From a bacterium (GTDB taxonomy: Bacteria > Patescibacteriota > Microgenomatia > UBA1406 > GWC2-37-13), in contig JAJYIQ010000001.1 of assembly GCA_021789995.1 (NCBI GenBank), positions 372,001-436,000 of the forward strand: a DNA stretch of 64,000 nucleotides, given 5' to 3'. A program made the translations under genes and the position numbers. The notes beneath the pieces were generated by a model. It was not told the DNA's origin. It made no database searches and worked only from the letters and a program-made list of their open reading frames with translations. This document shows positions 8,353 to 18,172 of this stretch, one piece after another; the first letter of the stretch is position 1, and each line of letters begins with the position of its first letter.

Positions 8353-8827
8353 AATTAATAGCCATCATAATTAGACCGGCGGCAAGGGCGGTAAATAGCT
8401 GCAAAAGACCCATCGTGGTAACGAATAATTTCGGCACGATATGGAAGAAAAAATAAATATTGGCGGTGGCGAATAAAAAAACGGTTTTGGCAGCGGAAGC
8501 GAAAATGAAATTTTTATTGGCTTTATATATATACATTAATATAAGATTACCCATCCAGATAAACGGCAAAAAATAAAAGAGATAAAATGTCGCCGGCCCG
8601 AAAATAACGCCGTGGGAAAATGCCCCCAGACTGGGCAAAGCGGCGATTATCCACCAGCTTTTTCGGTCCAACTTCGCTGCCGTCATATACAGCAAAAGAT
8701 TGACGACCGTGCCCGTCAGGATCTGCGGTCCGCTAATAGCAAAGGGAATCAGGAAAACAGAGAGATAAAACGCCATCTCGAGCGTTAAAACATATTTTTG
8801 CGAAAGCGCTATAATTTTAGTAACCAT
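8327..8827 (-). CDS. Multi-pass membrane protein, partner of the H-domain protein
   Basis: 166 residues with five or six membrane helices and short loops; no family recognised. The start at 8827 was chosen because TATAAT (minus strand, 8834-8839) ends exactly 6 nt before that ATG; an upstream in-frame ATG at 8890 lies inside the divergent gene and is less likely. Its 3' end overlaps the H-domain gene by 26 nt, implying translational coupling and a joint function, perhaps as membrane anchor or electron/ion path. It is hydrophobic enough to be an ECF-S-like or channel-like subunit, but that is a guess. Confidence 0.7.
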   Translation of the reverse strand: MVTKIIALSQKYVLTLEMAFYLSVFLIPFAISGPQILTGTVVNLLLYMTAAKLDRKSWWIIAALPSLGAFSHGVIFGPATFYLFYFLPFIWMGNLILMYIYKANKNFIFASAAKTVFLFATANIYFFFHIVPKLFVTTMGLLQLFTALAAGLIMMAINYERNRRTV

Positions 8828-8839
8828 GAAATCATTATA
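8810..8839. promoter_or_regulatory. Face-to-face promoters around a shared CATG start
   Basis: TATAAT on the plus strand (8810-8815) and TATAAT on the minus strand (8834-8839) flank CATG at 8825-8828. The plus gene starts at 8826 and the minus gene at 8827, so both initiation codons lie in the same palindrome and each -10 box lies inside the other gene's first codons. The spacing is 10 nt for the plus gene and 6 nt for the minus gene. Confidence 0.7.
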
Positions 8840-9962
8840 CCGGATTTTAATTTCGATTTTTTTTATTTTCAGTACAGTTACCTTGGTCAAAACCGTTTAT
8901 GTCAATAGACAGCTTTTCACGGAAGTTTTTAACCCTTATTGGTACAAATATAAATTTGACCATTCCCAATGGATTATTACCAACAAAAATAAGGTGACGA
9001 TTTCCGATGCCGACCTCTATTCCCATATGGCTTACGAGTATGTTTCCGGCATCGATCCGACAACACAGAATTTCGAAGTGCCGCCCCTGAGCAAATACCT
9101 GATCGGCGCCTCAATTTTATGGTTTTACAACCAGCGGGCAATTTCACTGATTGTCGGTATCTTATGCTTGGTGCTTGTCTTTTATTTGACCCTCACCATC
9201 ACCCGATCGGCCTTGGCCGGTTTGCTGGCGGTATCGCTGACGCAAATCAACTGGCTGTTTGTCGACCAGTTTCTCAACGCCCCCCAATTGGAAATATTCC
9301 AGTTGTTTTTTCTGCTTGTTTTTATCCTTTTCTATTCCCTGTATGAAAAAAAACAGCGCTTACGCTATTTTATTGTTGCGGGAATTGCCGCCGGCGCTTT
9401 TACGATGATTAAATTTTTTTTCGTTCATTATTTATTAATAATAGCCTTATTGACCGGTTATTGTTTATTAACAAAAAAAAAGTGGCCGGCAATCATTTCT
9501 CAACTGGCAAAAATAAGTCTGTTGATAATGGTAATGTTCTTCACTTATTACATCCGCTTCTTTTTGCTGGGCGGCAGTATCCTGCAACTGGCATTGGTTC
9601 AAAAATGGATTCTCGGTTTTTATTTTCTCCATTCCAACATTCATACGGCTAAGATACTGGGAAGTTACATCCCGCTGATTTTCCTAAACCGCTGGCAATT
9701 TTGGAGCGACGGTTACCCGGTCATCCATTATCAACAATGGTCAATTACCTGGCCGATCGTTTACCTGGCGGGAATAACCAGCCTGATTGGTCTTTATTTT
9801 CAGAAGCGGTTCCAGAAAAATACCACTTATTATTTATTGGGAGTATTCTTTATCCTTTATAGCCTGTTTCTTTTCGTCACCCCGGTCTGGCCCCGCTACC
9901 TGCTTTTACTTTTTGTCCCGTTGAATATCACCATTGCCGCCTTTTTTAATCCTGGCAAGTAA
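8826..9962 (+). CDS. GT-C family membrane glycosyltransferase
   Basis: 378 residues, about ten membrane helices, with a long first outer loop carrying the acidic motif SDADLYSHMAYEYVSG and then EVPPLSKYLIG. This matches the protein O-mannosyltransferase-like (GT39/ArnT) layout, in which the loop acidic residue is the catalytic base and the donor is a polyprenyl-phosphate sugar. It is a paralog of the gene at 31375 (SDETLISYAGYRYATG, DHPPLGKYIVG). The acceptor is unknown. It starts within a CATG shared with the divergent gene, and its 3' end overlaps the convergent glucosidase gene by 17 nt. Confidence 0.82.
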   Translation: MKSLYRILISIFFIFSTVTLVKTVYVNRQLFTEVFNPYWYKYKFDHSQWIITNKNKVTISDADLYSHMAYEYVSGIDPTTQNFEVPPLSKYLIGASILWFYNQRAISLIVGILCLVLVFYLTLTITRSALAGLLAVSLTQINWLFVDQFLNAPQLEIFQLFFLLVFILFYSLYEKKQRLRYFIVAGIAAGAFTMIKFFFVHYLLIIALLTGYCLLTKKKWPAIISQLAKISLLIMVMFFTYYIRFFLLGGSILQLALVQKWILGFYFLHSNIHTAKILGSYIPLIFLNRWQFWSDGYPVIHYQQWSITWPIVYLAGITSLIGLYFQKRFQKNTTYYLLGVFFILYSLFLFVTPVWPRYLLLLFVPLNITIAAFFNPGK

Positions 9963-11259
9963 GTAAATCCAACGCGGCGGCCGCTGACCAAGCCTGGTTG
10001 CGGCAGCCAACTTGAGAACCGTTACGAAATTCGAGATAATTCCCGCTATCCCCTTTTATATATAGTTCAATCGGTGTTTTGAAATATATAAGCGGTTTTA
10101 AAGTCGCCGCTTTTAATTTTTTTGCTTCTTCCCGGAAACCCCAGATTTCCAGCCCTTCATGGATCTGGCCGTTTAACTTCGGCCAAAAACTGCCGTTATG
10201 GTAGGAATCCTGACGCGGATTGAATGTCGGCGACTGGGTACTCATTGTCCGCAATCCCGCATCCGGATCAAACAAATCTTCCATAGATGCCCGCCGGATA
10301 AAATCAGGGATATATTTTTCGTCAATGATTGATTCCCGGCAACCGTTTTCTTCGTAAGTGGCCCATAACAACAGCAAAGGATTGGCGGTAATTGTCGTAA
10401 TCTTATTTTTTGCTCCATCCAAGGCTTGCGCCGCATAATTACAATCTTTATCCTTAAAGATAAATAGTTTGTTAAATACTTGTTTCATCCGGTTGGCATA
10501 TAACATCAATGGCCGGCCAAAGAATTCCGACCAGTGTTTCAGCGCCAACCAGGCATAACCCTGGACTTCAACCGGCGCAATCGGATACATGGGCAATTTA
10601 CCATTAACCTGTCGTAACGATTCCAATGAATCCGTCCATGACTGCACTTCTAAACCACCGAATTTCCGGCCCTTATGGAATTCATATTCGATTAGTTTAT
10701 CACGGTCATAATCGGCGTAAGATATCAGCCAGACAAGTCCCTTTTCCACGTGCGGCAGCATGAACGACAAAAATTCGTTATCTCTGGTAATCTGCCAGTA
10801 GCGGTAAATAGCGATGAGCGCGAGCGGCGTCGAATCGATCGAGTCGTAATTACGCAAAGTTTTGTCTGCATAAACATACCAGGGCTTGACCAGTTTCAAT
10901 AAATGATCGTATTTGTCTTTCCGGTATTCGTGAATAAATTTACCCGGCTCCTCTCCGCTTTCGATATTGACTTCTTTTCCCTGCAAAGACGCCAGCTTAA
11001 GAAGGCTCCGGCGGCAAATTGCCAACAGATCGTTTTTGTCAATGACGGCGTTTTTTTTGTTGGTAATTGCCTTAAGGATTTTCAGTATTGTCACGAAGCT
11101 GTCGCGGCCGAAAATACAACCGTAAATTTCGTCTTTTCCGGACGCGTTTATCCCCTCATCAGTGATAAGATCCAGCAAATGACGATAAAAGGTTGTTTGA
11201 AGAATATATTGGTCCACGGCGCTAAATAATAACTGATAATAGTTATTATTTAACCGCAC
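9946..11259 (-). CDS. Amylo-alpha-1,6-glucosidase-like (GDE C-domain) glycosidase
   Basis: A 437-residue (alpha/alpha)6-barrel glycosidase resembling the C-terminal domain of glycogen debranching enzyme. Landmarks are IFGRDSFVT, GEEPGKFIHEYR, YDSIDSTPLALIA, VQSWTDS, PIAPVEVQGYAW and DSYHNGSFWP. The beta-sandwich N-terminal domain present in most homologs is missing, so this is only the catalytic barrel. It probably cleaves alpha-1,6 or related alpha-glucosides in glycogen or exopolysaccharide. It starts at GTG (11259); a TTGACA box lies just upstream and a second in-frame GTG occurs at codon 15. It is cytoplasmic, with no signal peptide. Confidence 0.85.
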   Translation of the reverse strand: MRLNNNYYQLLFSAVDQYILQTTFYRHLLDLITDEGINASGKDEIYGCIFGRDSFVTILKILKAITNKKNAVIDKNDLLAICRRSLLKLASLQGKEVNIESGEEPGKFIHEYRKDKYDHLLKLVKPWYVYADKTLRNYDSIDSTPLALIAIYRYWQITRDNEFLSFMLPHVEKGLVWLISYADYDRDKLIEYEFHKGRKFGGLEVQSWTDSLESLRQVNGKLPMYPIAPVEVQGYAWLALKHWSEFFGRPLMLYANRMKQVFNKLFIFKDKDCNYAAQALDGAKNKITTITANPLLLLWATYEENGCRESIIDEKYIPDFIRRASMEDLFDPDAGLRTMSTQSPTFNPRQDSYHNGSFWPKLNGQIHEGLEIWGFREEAKKLKAATLKPLIYFKTPIELYIKGDSGNYLEFRNGSQVGCRNQAWSAAAALDLLTCQD

Positions 11260-11282
11260 CTTTTCCCAAATGTCAAGGGGTT

Positions 11283-12965
<1,683 letters not shown>

Positions 12966-12983
12966 TTAATTTTTAACTTTTAA

Positions 12984-13283
12984 TTATTCCACAACGGCCA
13001 TAACATCTTTTTGTTCGATAAGCAGCCATTCTTCCGTCCCCATTTTCACTTCGTTACCGCCCCATTTTTTATAGAGTACTTTCTGGCCGGCTTTAACCAT
13101 CATTGGCAACGCTTTACCTTGATCGTTGATCGTCCCGGGACCAACCGCCATTATCTCACCGACCTGCGGTTTTTCCTTGGCGGTATCGGGTAAGACAATA
13201 CCTGAAGGAGTGACTTCTTCCTGAGCGAGAGGTTTAATTAAAACATAATCAAAAAGAGGACGAACGGACATTTTTTTTGCCAT
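12984..13283 (-). CDS. groS: Co-chaperonin GroES
   Basis: 99 residues from the ATG at 13283. The frame is open upstream to 13400, but the extension is hydrophobic and has no counterpart in GroES. Landmarks are RPLFDYVLIKP, the mobile-loop region EEVTPSGIVLPDTAKEKPQ (the T-x-x-G-I-V-L-P GroEL contact), GEIMAVGPG and the C-terminal QKDVMAVVE. It caps GroEL. It is first in the groES-groEL operon; the promoter should lie in 13284-13367, the gap to the divergent Lon-like gene, where no HrcA operator is visible. Confidence 0.97.
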   Translation of the reverse strand: MAKKMSVRPLFDYVLIKPLAQEEVTPSGIVLPDTAKEKPQVGEIMAVGPGTINDQGKALPMMVKAGQKVLYKKWGGNEVKMGTEEWLLIEQKDVMAVVE

Positions 13284-13367
13284 AGATTTTTCTGTAGCAA
13301 ACTTGTAAACTGGTAATAATAACCAAAAAGTAAAAAATATCTTATAAAAAATTAACCAAATTGTCAA

Positions 13368-14438
13368 GTGGATAATCAGTCTGCTAACCAACAGAATCAA
13401 ATAAATAGCTTGTCAGAGGTGGAAAAGCTGCGAGCCAGTTTGCAGCAAGCCGACTTGCCTGCTAATCTGCATGACAAGGCGCTTGAACAGATCAACCGGA
13501 TTGAATTAACGCTTCGCTACGGCGGCAATTTTTCCCAGATGGATATTACCGCCAAGTATATCGACTGGATCACTCATTTGCCGTGGAATAAAAAAACTGA
13601 AGACAAGCTGGATATTAATTACGCCAAACAGGTATTGGACAAAAATCATTACGGTTTACAAAAAATAAAAGACCGCGTCCTGGAATATTTGTCTTTATTA
13701 ATTGTCCAGCGGCAGAAAGCACCGGCTGGCGCCTTTCATGCGCCGTCGCTTTTTTTTGTCGGCCTGGTCGGCACCGGCAAAACCACCTTTGCCAAATCGC
13801 TGGCCGAAGCTTTGGGCCGGACTTTTATCCGCATTCCTTTCGGCGGCCTGTCCTCGGCCCTTGATTTGCGCGGCCAGTCAAAAACTTCGCCGGAAGCCGA
13901 ACCGGGTATGATCATCCGCGGTTTGCGCCGGGCGGGCAGCCGCAATCCGGTCATCCTTCTTGATGAACTGGACCGGATTAGCCCCGAATCGAAAGCAGCC
14001 ATCATGGGCGTCCTTGTCGAACTTTTGGATCCGGAACAAAACGCCGCTTTTAACGATTATTTTATCGATTATCCGTTTGACCTATCGCAGGTTTTATTTG
14101 TCGCCACGGCCAATAACACCAATAGCATTGCGACGGCAGTCATGGATCGGCTTGAAGTGATCCAAATGCCTTCATATACTGATGAGGAAAAAATCGCTAT
14201 TGCTAAAAACTATGTCCTGCCACGTTACCTGAAGGAGTCGGGCCTGACGCCGGATAGCCTGAAAATCGACGATGCTTTATGGCTCAAAATCACGCGGCCA
14301 CTGGGATTTGATGCGGGAATACGGACACTGGAGCGGACGATCGAAGGTATTGTCCGTAAAGCAGCTTATAAAATGGTTTCCGGCCAGGGTCAGAACTTTA
14401 TCATTAATGAAAGTAATATCAAGGAATTTCTTGATTAA
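13368..14438 (+). CDS. Lon-type AAA+ ATPase lacking the protease domain
   Basis: A 356-residue protein colinear with the middle of Lon protease. It begins in the helical segment before the ATPase (SEVEKLRASLQQADLPANL; YIDWITHLPW; DKNHYGLQKIKDRVLEYL) and contains Walker A GLVGTGKT (132-139), Walker B VILLDE (195-200), sensor-1 ATANN, an arginine-finger region MDRLEV and sensor-2 GIRTLER. It ends at NESNIKEFLD, exactly where Lon passes into its protease domain. The Lon N-domain and the Ser-Lys protease are absent, so it can act only as an unfoldase or remodelling ATPase. It starts at GTG, divergent from groES. Confidence 0.9.
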   Translation: MDNQSANQQNQINSLSEVEKLRASLQQADLPANLHDKALEQINRIELTLRYGGNFSQMDITAKYIDWITHLPWNKKTEDKLDINYAKQVLDKNHYGLQKIKDRVLEYLSLLIVQRQKAPAGAFHAPSLFFVGLVGTGKTTFAKSLAEALGRTFIRIPFGGLSSALDLRGQSKTSPEAEPGMIIRGLRRAGSRNPVILLDELDRISPESKAAIMGVLVELLDPEQNAAFNDYFIDYPFDLSQVLFVATANNTNSIATAVMDRLEVIQMPSYTDEEKIAIAKNYVLPRYLKESGLTPDSLKIDDALWLKITRPLGFDAGIRTLERTIEGIVRKAAYKMVSGQGQNFIINESNIKEFLD

Positions 14439-14908
14439 GTATATTTATCCGCCACTTTCGACGCGCCGTATGAAAAAGGTTTTATCTTCACATCGTAACC
14501 GCTTCCCCTGATCATACCGACGACTTCGGTGATCAGTTCGCGGGTTTCGCCGTTGTGGCCGATATCAACATGAATCTGGATATTGTATTTGGAAATGCCG
14601 TTAGTTTTGAAAAAATGGACAAAGTTTTCCGAGGTTTCGAGAGACATTGTCGCCTCCTGGTAAATCCGCTCTTTTAAACTGATTTTTTTATCCTGGATAA
14701 TCCGTTTCCAAAAATAGATACCGCCAAAACCAACCCGATGGATGACCAAGGCGGTGACAAAATCGTATTTGTCGTTTTCGATTTTTTGGGAATCGCTGCC
14801 GACGATGATTTCATATTGCGCTTTTCTGTCACTAGCCATATAGGAAGAAACGATTTCTTTTAACCGTTGGAGATTGACTTTACCGTATGTCGGGCTTTGA
14901 TAATCCAT
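14435..14908 (-). CDS. DUF458 / YkuK-like RNase H-fold protein
   Basis: 157 residues of the DUF458 family (Bacillus subtilis YkuK type), which adopts an RNase H-like fold. Landmarks are IIVGSDSQKIENDKYDFVTA near the N-terminus, with its candidate metal-binding Asp, and HVDIGHNGETRELITEVVGMI in the C-terminal half. Nuclease activity is predicted by fold only and the cellular role is not known. It is convergent with the Lon-like gene (4-nt overlap) and lies just downstream of the ABC transporter pair on the same strand. Confidence 0.85.
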   Translation of the reverse strand: MDYQSPTYGKVNLQRLKEIVSSYMASDRKAQYEIIVGSDSQKIENDKYDFVTALVIHRVGFGGIYFWKRIIQDKKISLKERIYQEATMSLETSENFVHFFKTNGISKYNIQIHVDIGHNGETRELITEVVGMIRGSGYDVKIKPFSYGASKVADKYT

Positions 14909-14919
14909 ACAACAAGCTT

Positions 14920-15594
14920 TTATTCTACCATAATTTGGCGGATTTTTCCGACATCGGCATTGGCAGAAGGCACAATCGATTTCAAGCGTCCGTTAACCAT
15001 TATTCCGATCCTGTCAGCGAGCATCACCGCTTCCTCCAGCGAATGAGAAACCATGACGATTGTTTTTCCGGTCGTCCTCCAAATCTGCAATAAGTCGCGG
15101 TGCAGTTCCTGCGTCGTCAGCAGATCAAGGGCGGAAAATGGCTCGTCCAATAATAATACTTCTGTCTCCGCCATCAGGGCTCGGGCAATCCCCACCCGCT
15201 GCTTTTGTCCTCCCGATAATTCGCGGGGATATTTTTGCCGGAACCCGGTTAGACCAACCATATCAATATATTCCGCCGACAATCTTTTGATTTTTTCCGC
15301 CGCCAATCCGTTAATTTTTGCCGGTAAAGCGACGTTTTCCTCGACCGTCAGCCAGGGAAGGATGGCGCCGGACTGGAAAACCATGCCGACTCCCGCCGGC
15401 TTAACCAGTTGGCCGCCGGTCGGCGCCGTCAGTCCGGCAATCATTTTCAGTACGGTTGATTTTCCGCAGCCGGATGGTCCGACCAGGCAGAAAAATTCAC
15501 CTTTATTGATGGCCAGGGAAAAATCCTCGACCGCATAAGCGGCCGCTTTATCGTATCTTTTGCAAACTTTAGTAAAAATAATCGGCATTTCCAT
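14920..15594 (-). CDS. ABC transporter ATP-binding protein, SsuB/TauB-like
   Basis: 224 residues with Walker A GPSGCGKST, Q-loop MVFQSGAILPWLTVEENV, signature LSGGQKQRVGIARAL, Walker B VLLLDEPFSALD and H-loop VSHSLEEA. It is of the nitrate/sulfonate/taurine importer type. Its ATG overlaps the permease stop by one base (TGATG), so the two are translationally coupled. No substrate-binding protein gene lies nearby, so the substrate cannot be named. Confidence 0.93.
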   Translation of the reverse strand: MEMPIIFTKVCKRYDKAAAYAVEDFSLAINKGEFFCLVGPSGCGKSTVLKMIAGLTAPTGGQLVKPAGVGMVFQSGAILPWLTVEENVALPAKINGLAAEKIKRLSAEYIDMVGLTGFRQKYPRELSGGQKQRVGIARALMAETEVLLLDEPFSALDLLTTQELHRDLLQIWRTTGKTIVMVSHSLEEAVMLADRIGIMVNGRLKSIVPSANADVGKIRQIMVE

Positions 15595-16409
15595 CAGTCG
15601 AATTTATACCGTTCGGTAACTCGTAATAATTTCTGCCAGACAAAAAAATTCAAAAGGCCGATAAGGACAATCATTACCGCCAGCGCTGTCAGAAAAAGGG
15701 AATTGTTGCCCTGAGCAAAAGAATTGATCAATAAACTGCCCAAGCCTAAAAGGTCCTGTGACGCCTGACCGTGCGGAATATAATTATGGATCACTTCGGC
15801 GACAATGATAATATTCCATCCCTGACCCCACGCCAATAGCGAACCGGTAATGATATAGGGAAAAATTGCCGGCAAGGTAATATATCGCAATTTATTCCAG
15901 CCGCCGATATGAAAAACCGTTGCCGCCGCCCGGACATCTTCCGGAATGGCTTTTAATCCACCAATCATTGTGAATACCAGACTCCAAATCATAGAAATCA
16001 GCAGTAAAAAAATGGCCGCCAACTCAAAAGCGTGATATATGGCGAAAAAAATGACGATCACCGGAAAAAATTCCAGTACCGGCACCGATTGGATGACATC
16101 AAAAATCGGCAGGAGGATTTTTTCGATTTTGGCAGTGCTGGTAATAAGCAATGCCAGAGGAACGGCAATAACGACGGAAAAAATATAGGCGATAAAAAGC
16201 CGCATGAGGGTATTGGCGCTTGCCAGAAAAATATCGGCCCATGAAATCGCGCGGATATTGAAAGTATTTTCCGGTGCGGCAAAGCGGATAACAAGATATA
16301 AAATAACCAGCGACAAAAAGGTAACGATGGCAATCGACAACAAGTGGCGCTTGATGGAAGTCGTGTAGCTGAAATGGAAGTGATGATGATACTGCCTGAT
16401 TTTGGCCAT
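15594..16409 (-). CDS. ABC transporter permease, SsuC/TauC-like
   Basis: 271 residues, six predicted membrane helices and the EAA-loop contact with the ATPase (AAATVFHIGGWNKLRYITLP). The frame is open further upstream, but that stretch runs through two tRNA genes; the ATG at 16409 is the first after them and begins MAKIRQYHHHFHFSY. It pairs with the ATP-binding protein downstream in an importer of the nitrate/sulfonate/taurine group. A binding protein is missing from the window; it may be encoded elsewhere or replaced. Confidence 0.9.
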   Translation of the reverse strand: MAKIRQYHHHFHFSYTTSIKRHLLSIAIVTFLSLVILYLVIRFAAPENTFNIRAISWADIFLASANTLMRLFIAYIFSVVIAVPLALLITSTAKIEKILLPIFDVIQSVPVLEFFPVIVIFFAIYHAFELAAIFLLLISMIWSLVFTMIGGLKAIPEDVRAAATVFHIGGWNKLRYITLPAIFPYIITGSLLAWGQGWNIIIVAEVIHNYIPHGQASQDLLGLGSLLINSFAQGNNSLFLTALAVMIVLIGLLNFFVWQKLLRVTERYKFD

Positions 16410-16471
16410 ATATATTAATATACTATAGATTGTGTAATAATCGGGTTTGGGGTAAAATATAGGAGATATTT

Positions 16472-16547
16472 GGCGCGTTGGCGAAGAGGAAACGCAGGTG
16501 TCTGCAAAACACCTACTGCGCCGGTTCGATTCCGGCACGCGCCTCCA
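16472..16547 (+). tRNA. tRNA-Cys (GCA)
   Basis: Acceptor GGCGCGT pairs with ACGCGCC. Anticodon stem GGTGT/ACACC encloses CTGCAAA, anticodon GCA. The T-arm is CCGGTTCGATTCCGG. The discriminator is T and CCA is encoded at 16545-16547. Confidence 0.95.
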
Positions 16548-16555
16548 TTTTTTTA

Positions 16556-16642
16556 GGAGATGTGTCGGAGTGGTTGATCGAGCTGGTCTTGAAAACCAGT
16601 AGGGCCGCAAGGTCCTCGGGGGTTCGAATCCCTCCATCTCCG
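16556..16642 (+). tRNA. tRNA-Ser (UGA)
   Basis: Acceptor GGAGATG pairs with CATCTCC. The anticodon loop CTTGAAA gives UGA. A long variable arm (AGGGCCGCAAGGTCCT region) marks a class II tRNA. The discriminator is G and CCA is not encoded (CTA follows). It lies 8 nt after tRNA-Cys, so the two are probably co-transcribed. Confidence 0.95.
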
Positions 16643-16868
16643 CTAACGGACTGCTAAGACGCTCTATTCTTTCTTTTTCGCTGTATTATAATTCTGATTG
16701 TTCCAATGCCTGTTTTGTTATTCTGCTTCCACGAATTAGGAATAATTTTTACTTTCTTTTTCATAATAATTATCACCTTGCTTTCGATAAATATTTAAGC
16801 AAAAAAGCGAATGGGTTTGCAACAAAAAGATTGTTGTCTCTAATTCCCAGCCTTGATATAATTTTAAT

Positions 16869-17174
16869 ATGGGAACTTTCAATGATTCTATCAAACAAGG
16901 ACAGAAAGAAACTAGAGAAGAACTAATAAGAATCAAAAAAGGTGAGGGTTTGAGCGATGAATATTCATTCAAAATAGCTGGGAAAATATTGGGTATATGT
17001 TTTGTAATTACTATTTTTGCGTTCTTTTATTCATGGCTCCATTATCACATGAACTTTTTCTTATCTCTTATACTTTCAGTTTTTGTTTGGGTAATCTCAT
17101 CGTTAACAATCGTAATTTTGTTTGCTTTAATCTTTAAACTAGCAAGCAGAAGTGATCGATATAAGACTAAGTAA
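16869..17174 (+). CDS. Small two-helix membrane protein, unknown
   Basis: 101 residues: a charged amphipathic N-terminus (residues 1-38), then two membrane helices (about 39-60 and 65-90) and a basic tail. TATAAT at 16857-16862 ends exactly 6 nt before the ATG, which supports both reality and start. The gene is AT-rich and is followed by a copy of the short dispersed repeat at 17205, like the accessory genes near 3-4 kb. No family recognised. Confidence 0.65.
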   Translation: MGTFNDSIKQGQKETREELIRIKKGEGLSDEYSFKIAGKILGICFVITIFAFFYSWLHYHMNFFLSLILSVFVWVISSLTIVILFALIFKLASRSDRYKTK

Positions 17175-17204
17175 TAAAAATACGAGCAACTCTTATTTGA
17201 GTAT

Positions 17205-17238
17205 AAAAAGTTCCCACATAGTTAACCAGGGCCCACTC
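17205..17238. repeat. Short dispersed repeat, copy C
   Basis: AAAAAGTTCCCACATAGTTA followed by ACCAGGGCCC, matching the block order of the copy at 3746. It sits right after another small AT-rich gene. Confidence 0.35.
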
Positions 17239-17294
17239 CTAAAATATTTCACCCCGCTTGATTTATTGCTCCAGATTTCGCTATACTTCCCTTA

Positions 17295-18158
17295 ATGAAT
17301 ACCGACAAATATTCGGCCGTCTGGGTTTCCCATTCCTCGATCTCCGATTTTTTGAAATGTCCCCGCGCTTATTACCTGAAAAATGTTTACCGTAATCCCG
17401 CGACCGGCAATAAAATAAAACTTATGAGCCCGCCATTGGCTCTCGGCCAGGCGGTCCATGAGGTCGTCGAGTCGCTATCCGTCCTCCCCGTCAAGGAACG
17501 TTTCAAGGAATCACTTCTTCTTAAATATAACCTTGCCTGGCAAAAAATAAGTGGCAAACAGGGTGGTTTCGGCGAGGCCGGTGTGGAAATGGATTATAAA
17601 AAACGGGGGGAGGAAATGCTCAAACGACTGATGGACGAACCGGGACCGTTAAAAAACCTGGCGGTGAAAATAAAACAGGAGCTGCCTTATTTCTGGCTGT
17701 CGCCTAAAGATAATATCATCCTCTGCGGCCGGATCGACTGGCTGGAATTTCTGCCGGACGCCGATAGCGTCCACATCATTGATTTCAAGACAGGCCGCCA
17801 CGACGAAAATCTCGAATCACTGCAGCTCCCGATTTATTATCTTTTAGCCAAAAATTGCCAACAATACTCCGTATCAAAAGCCAGCTACTGGTATCTCGAA
17901 AGACCAAATGGTTTGACGGAAAAACCGCTGCCGGCATACGACACCGCTCTCGACAAAGTACTGACGATTGCCAAAAAAATCAAGCTCGCCCGTCAGCTTG
18001 GTGTCTTCAAATGCCCGCATAAAGATGGCTGCTCCGCCTGCAAACCGTATGAAATGATTCTTGAACGCGAGGCGGAATTTGTCGGTACCGACCGGCACAA
18101 TTACGATGTCTATATCCTCGAAAAAGCACCGGTTGTCATCGAAAGTGTAATACTTTAG
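17295..18158 (+). CDS. PD-(D/E)XK nuclease, RecB/Cas4-like, with Fe-S cysteines
   Basis: 287 residues of the PDDEXK_1 family. His55 in GQAVHEVVE, Asp148 in GRIDWLEF, Asp163 and Lys165 in IIDFKTG and Gln177 in LQLPIYYLL form the nuclease site. Cys22 (KCPRAYYLKN) plus Cys240, Cys246 and Cys249 (C-x5-C-x2-C) have the spacing of the 4Fe-4S clasp found in AddB and Cas4. It should cut or resect single-stranded DNA ends in repair. There are no cas genes nearby, so a CRISPR role is unlikely. TATACT at 17282-17287 ends 7 nt before the ATG, predicting a leaderless mRNA. The next gene starts 14 nt downstream. Confidence 0.9.
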   Translation: MNTDKYSAVWVSHSSISDFLKCPRAYYLKNVYRNPATGNKIKLMSPPLALGQAVHEVVESLSVLPVKERFKESLLLKYNLAWQKISGKQGGFGEAGVEMDYKKRGEEMLKRLMDEPGPLKNLAVKIKQELPYFWLSPKDNIILCGRIDWLEFLPDADSVHIIDFKTGRHDENLESLQLPIYYLLAKNCQQYSVSKASYWYLERPNGLTEKPLPAYDTALDKVLTIAKKIKLARQLGVFKCPHKDGCSACKPYEMILEREAEFVGTDRHNYDVYILEKAPVVIESVIL

Positions 18159-18172
18159 GGTATAATAATGGG

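Noticed and set aside
13284-13400. Hydrophobic N-terminal extension of GroES
   Set aside because: GroES is a ~97-residue cytosolic protein; the extension has no counterpart and overlaps the start of the divergent Lon-like gene.
16410-16637. N-terminal extension of the ABC permease frame
   Set aside because: It runs antisense through tRNA-Cys and tRNA-Ser; the translated peptide is an artefact of tRNA sequence. The start was moved to 16409.
17295-18158. Cas4 and a CRISPR locus
   Set aside because: The nuclease has Cas4-like cysteines, but there are no other cas genes and no repeat-spacer array anywhere in the window.
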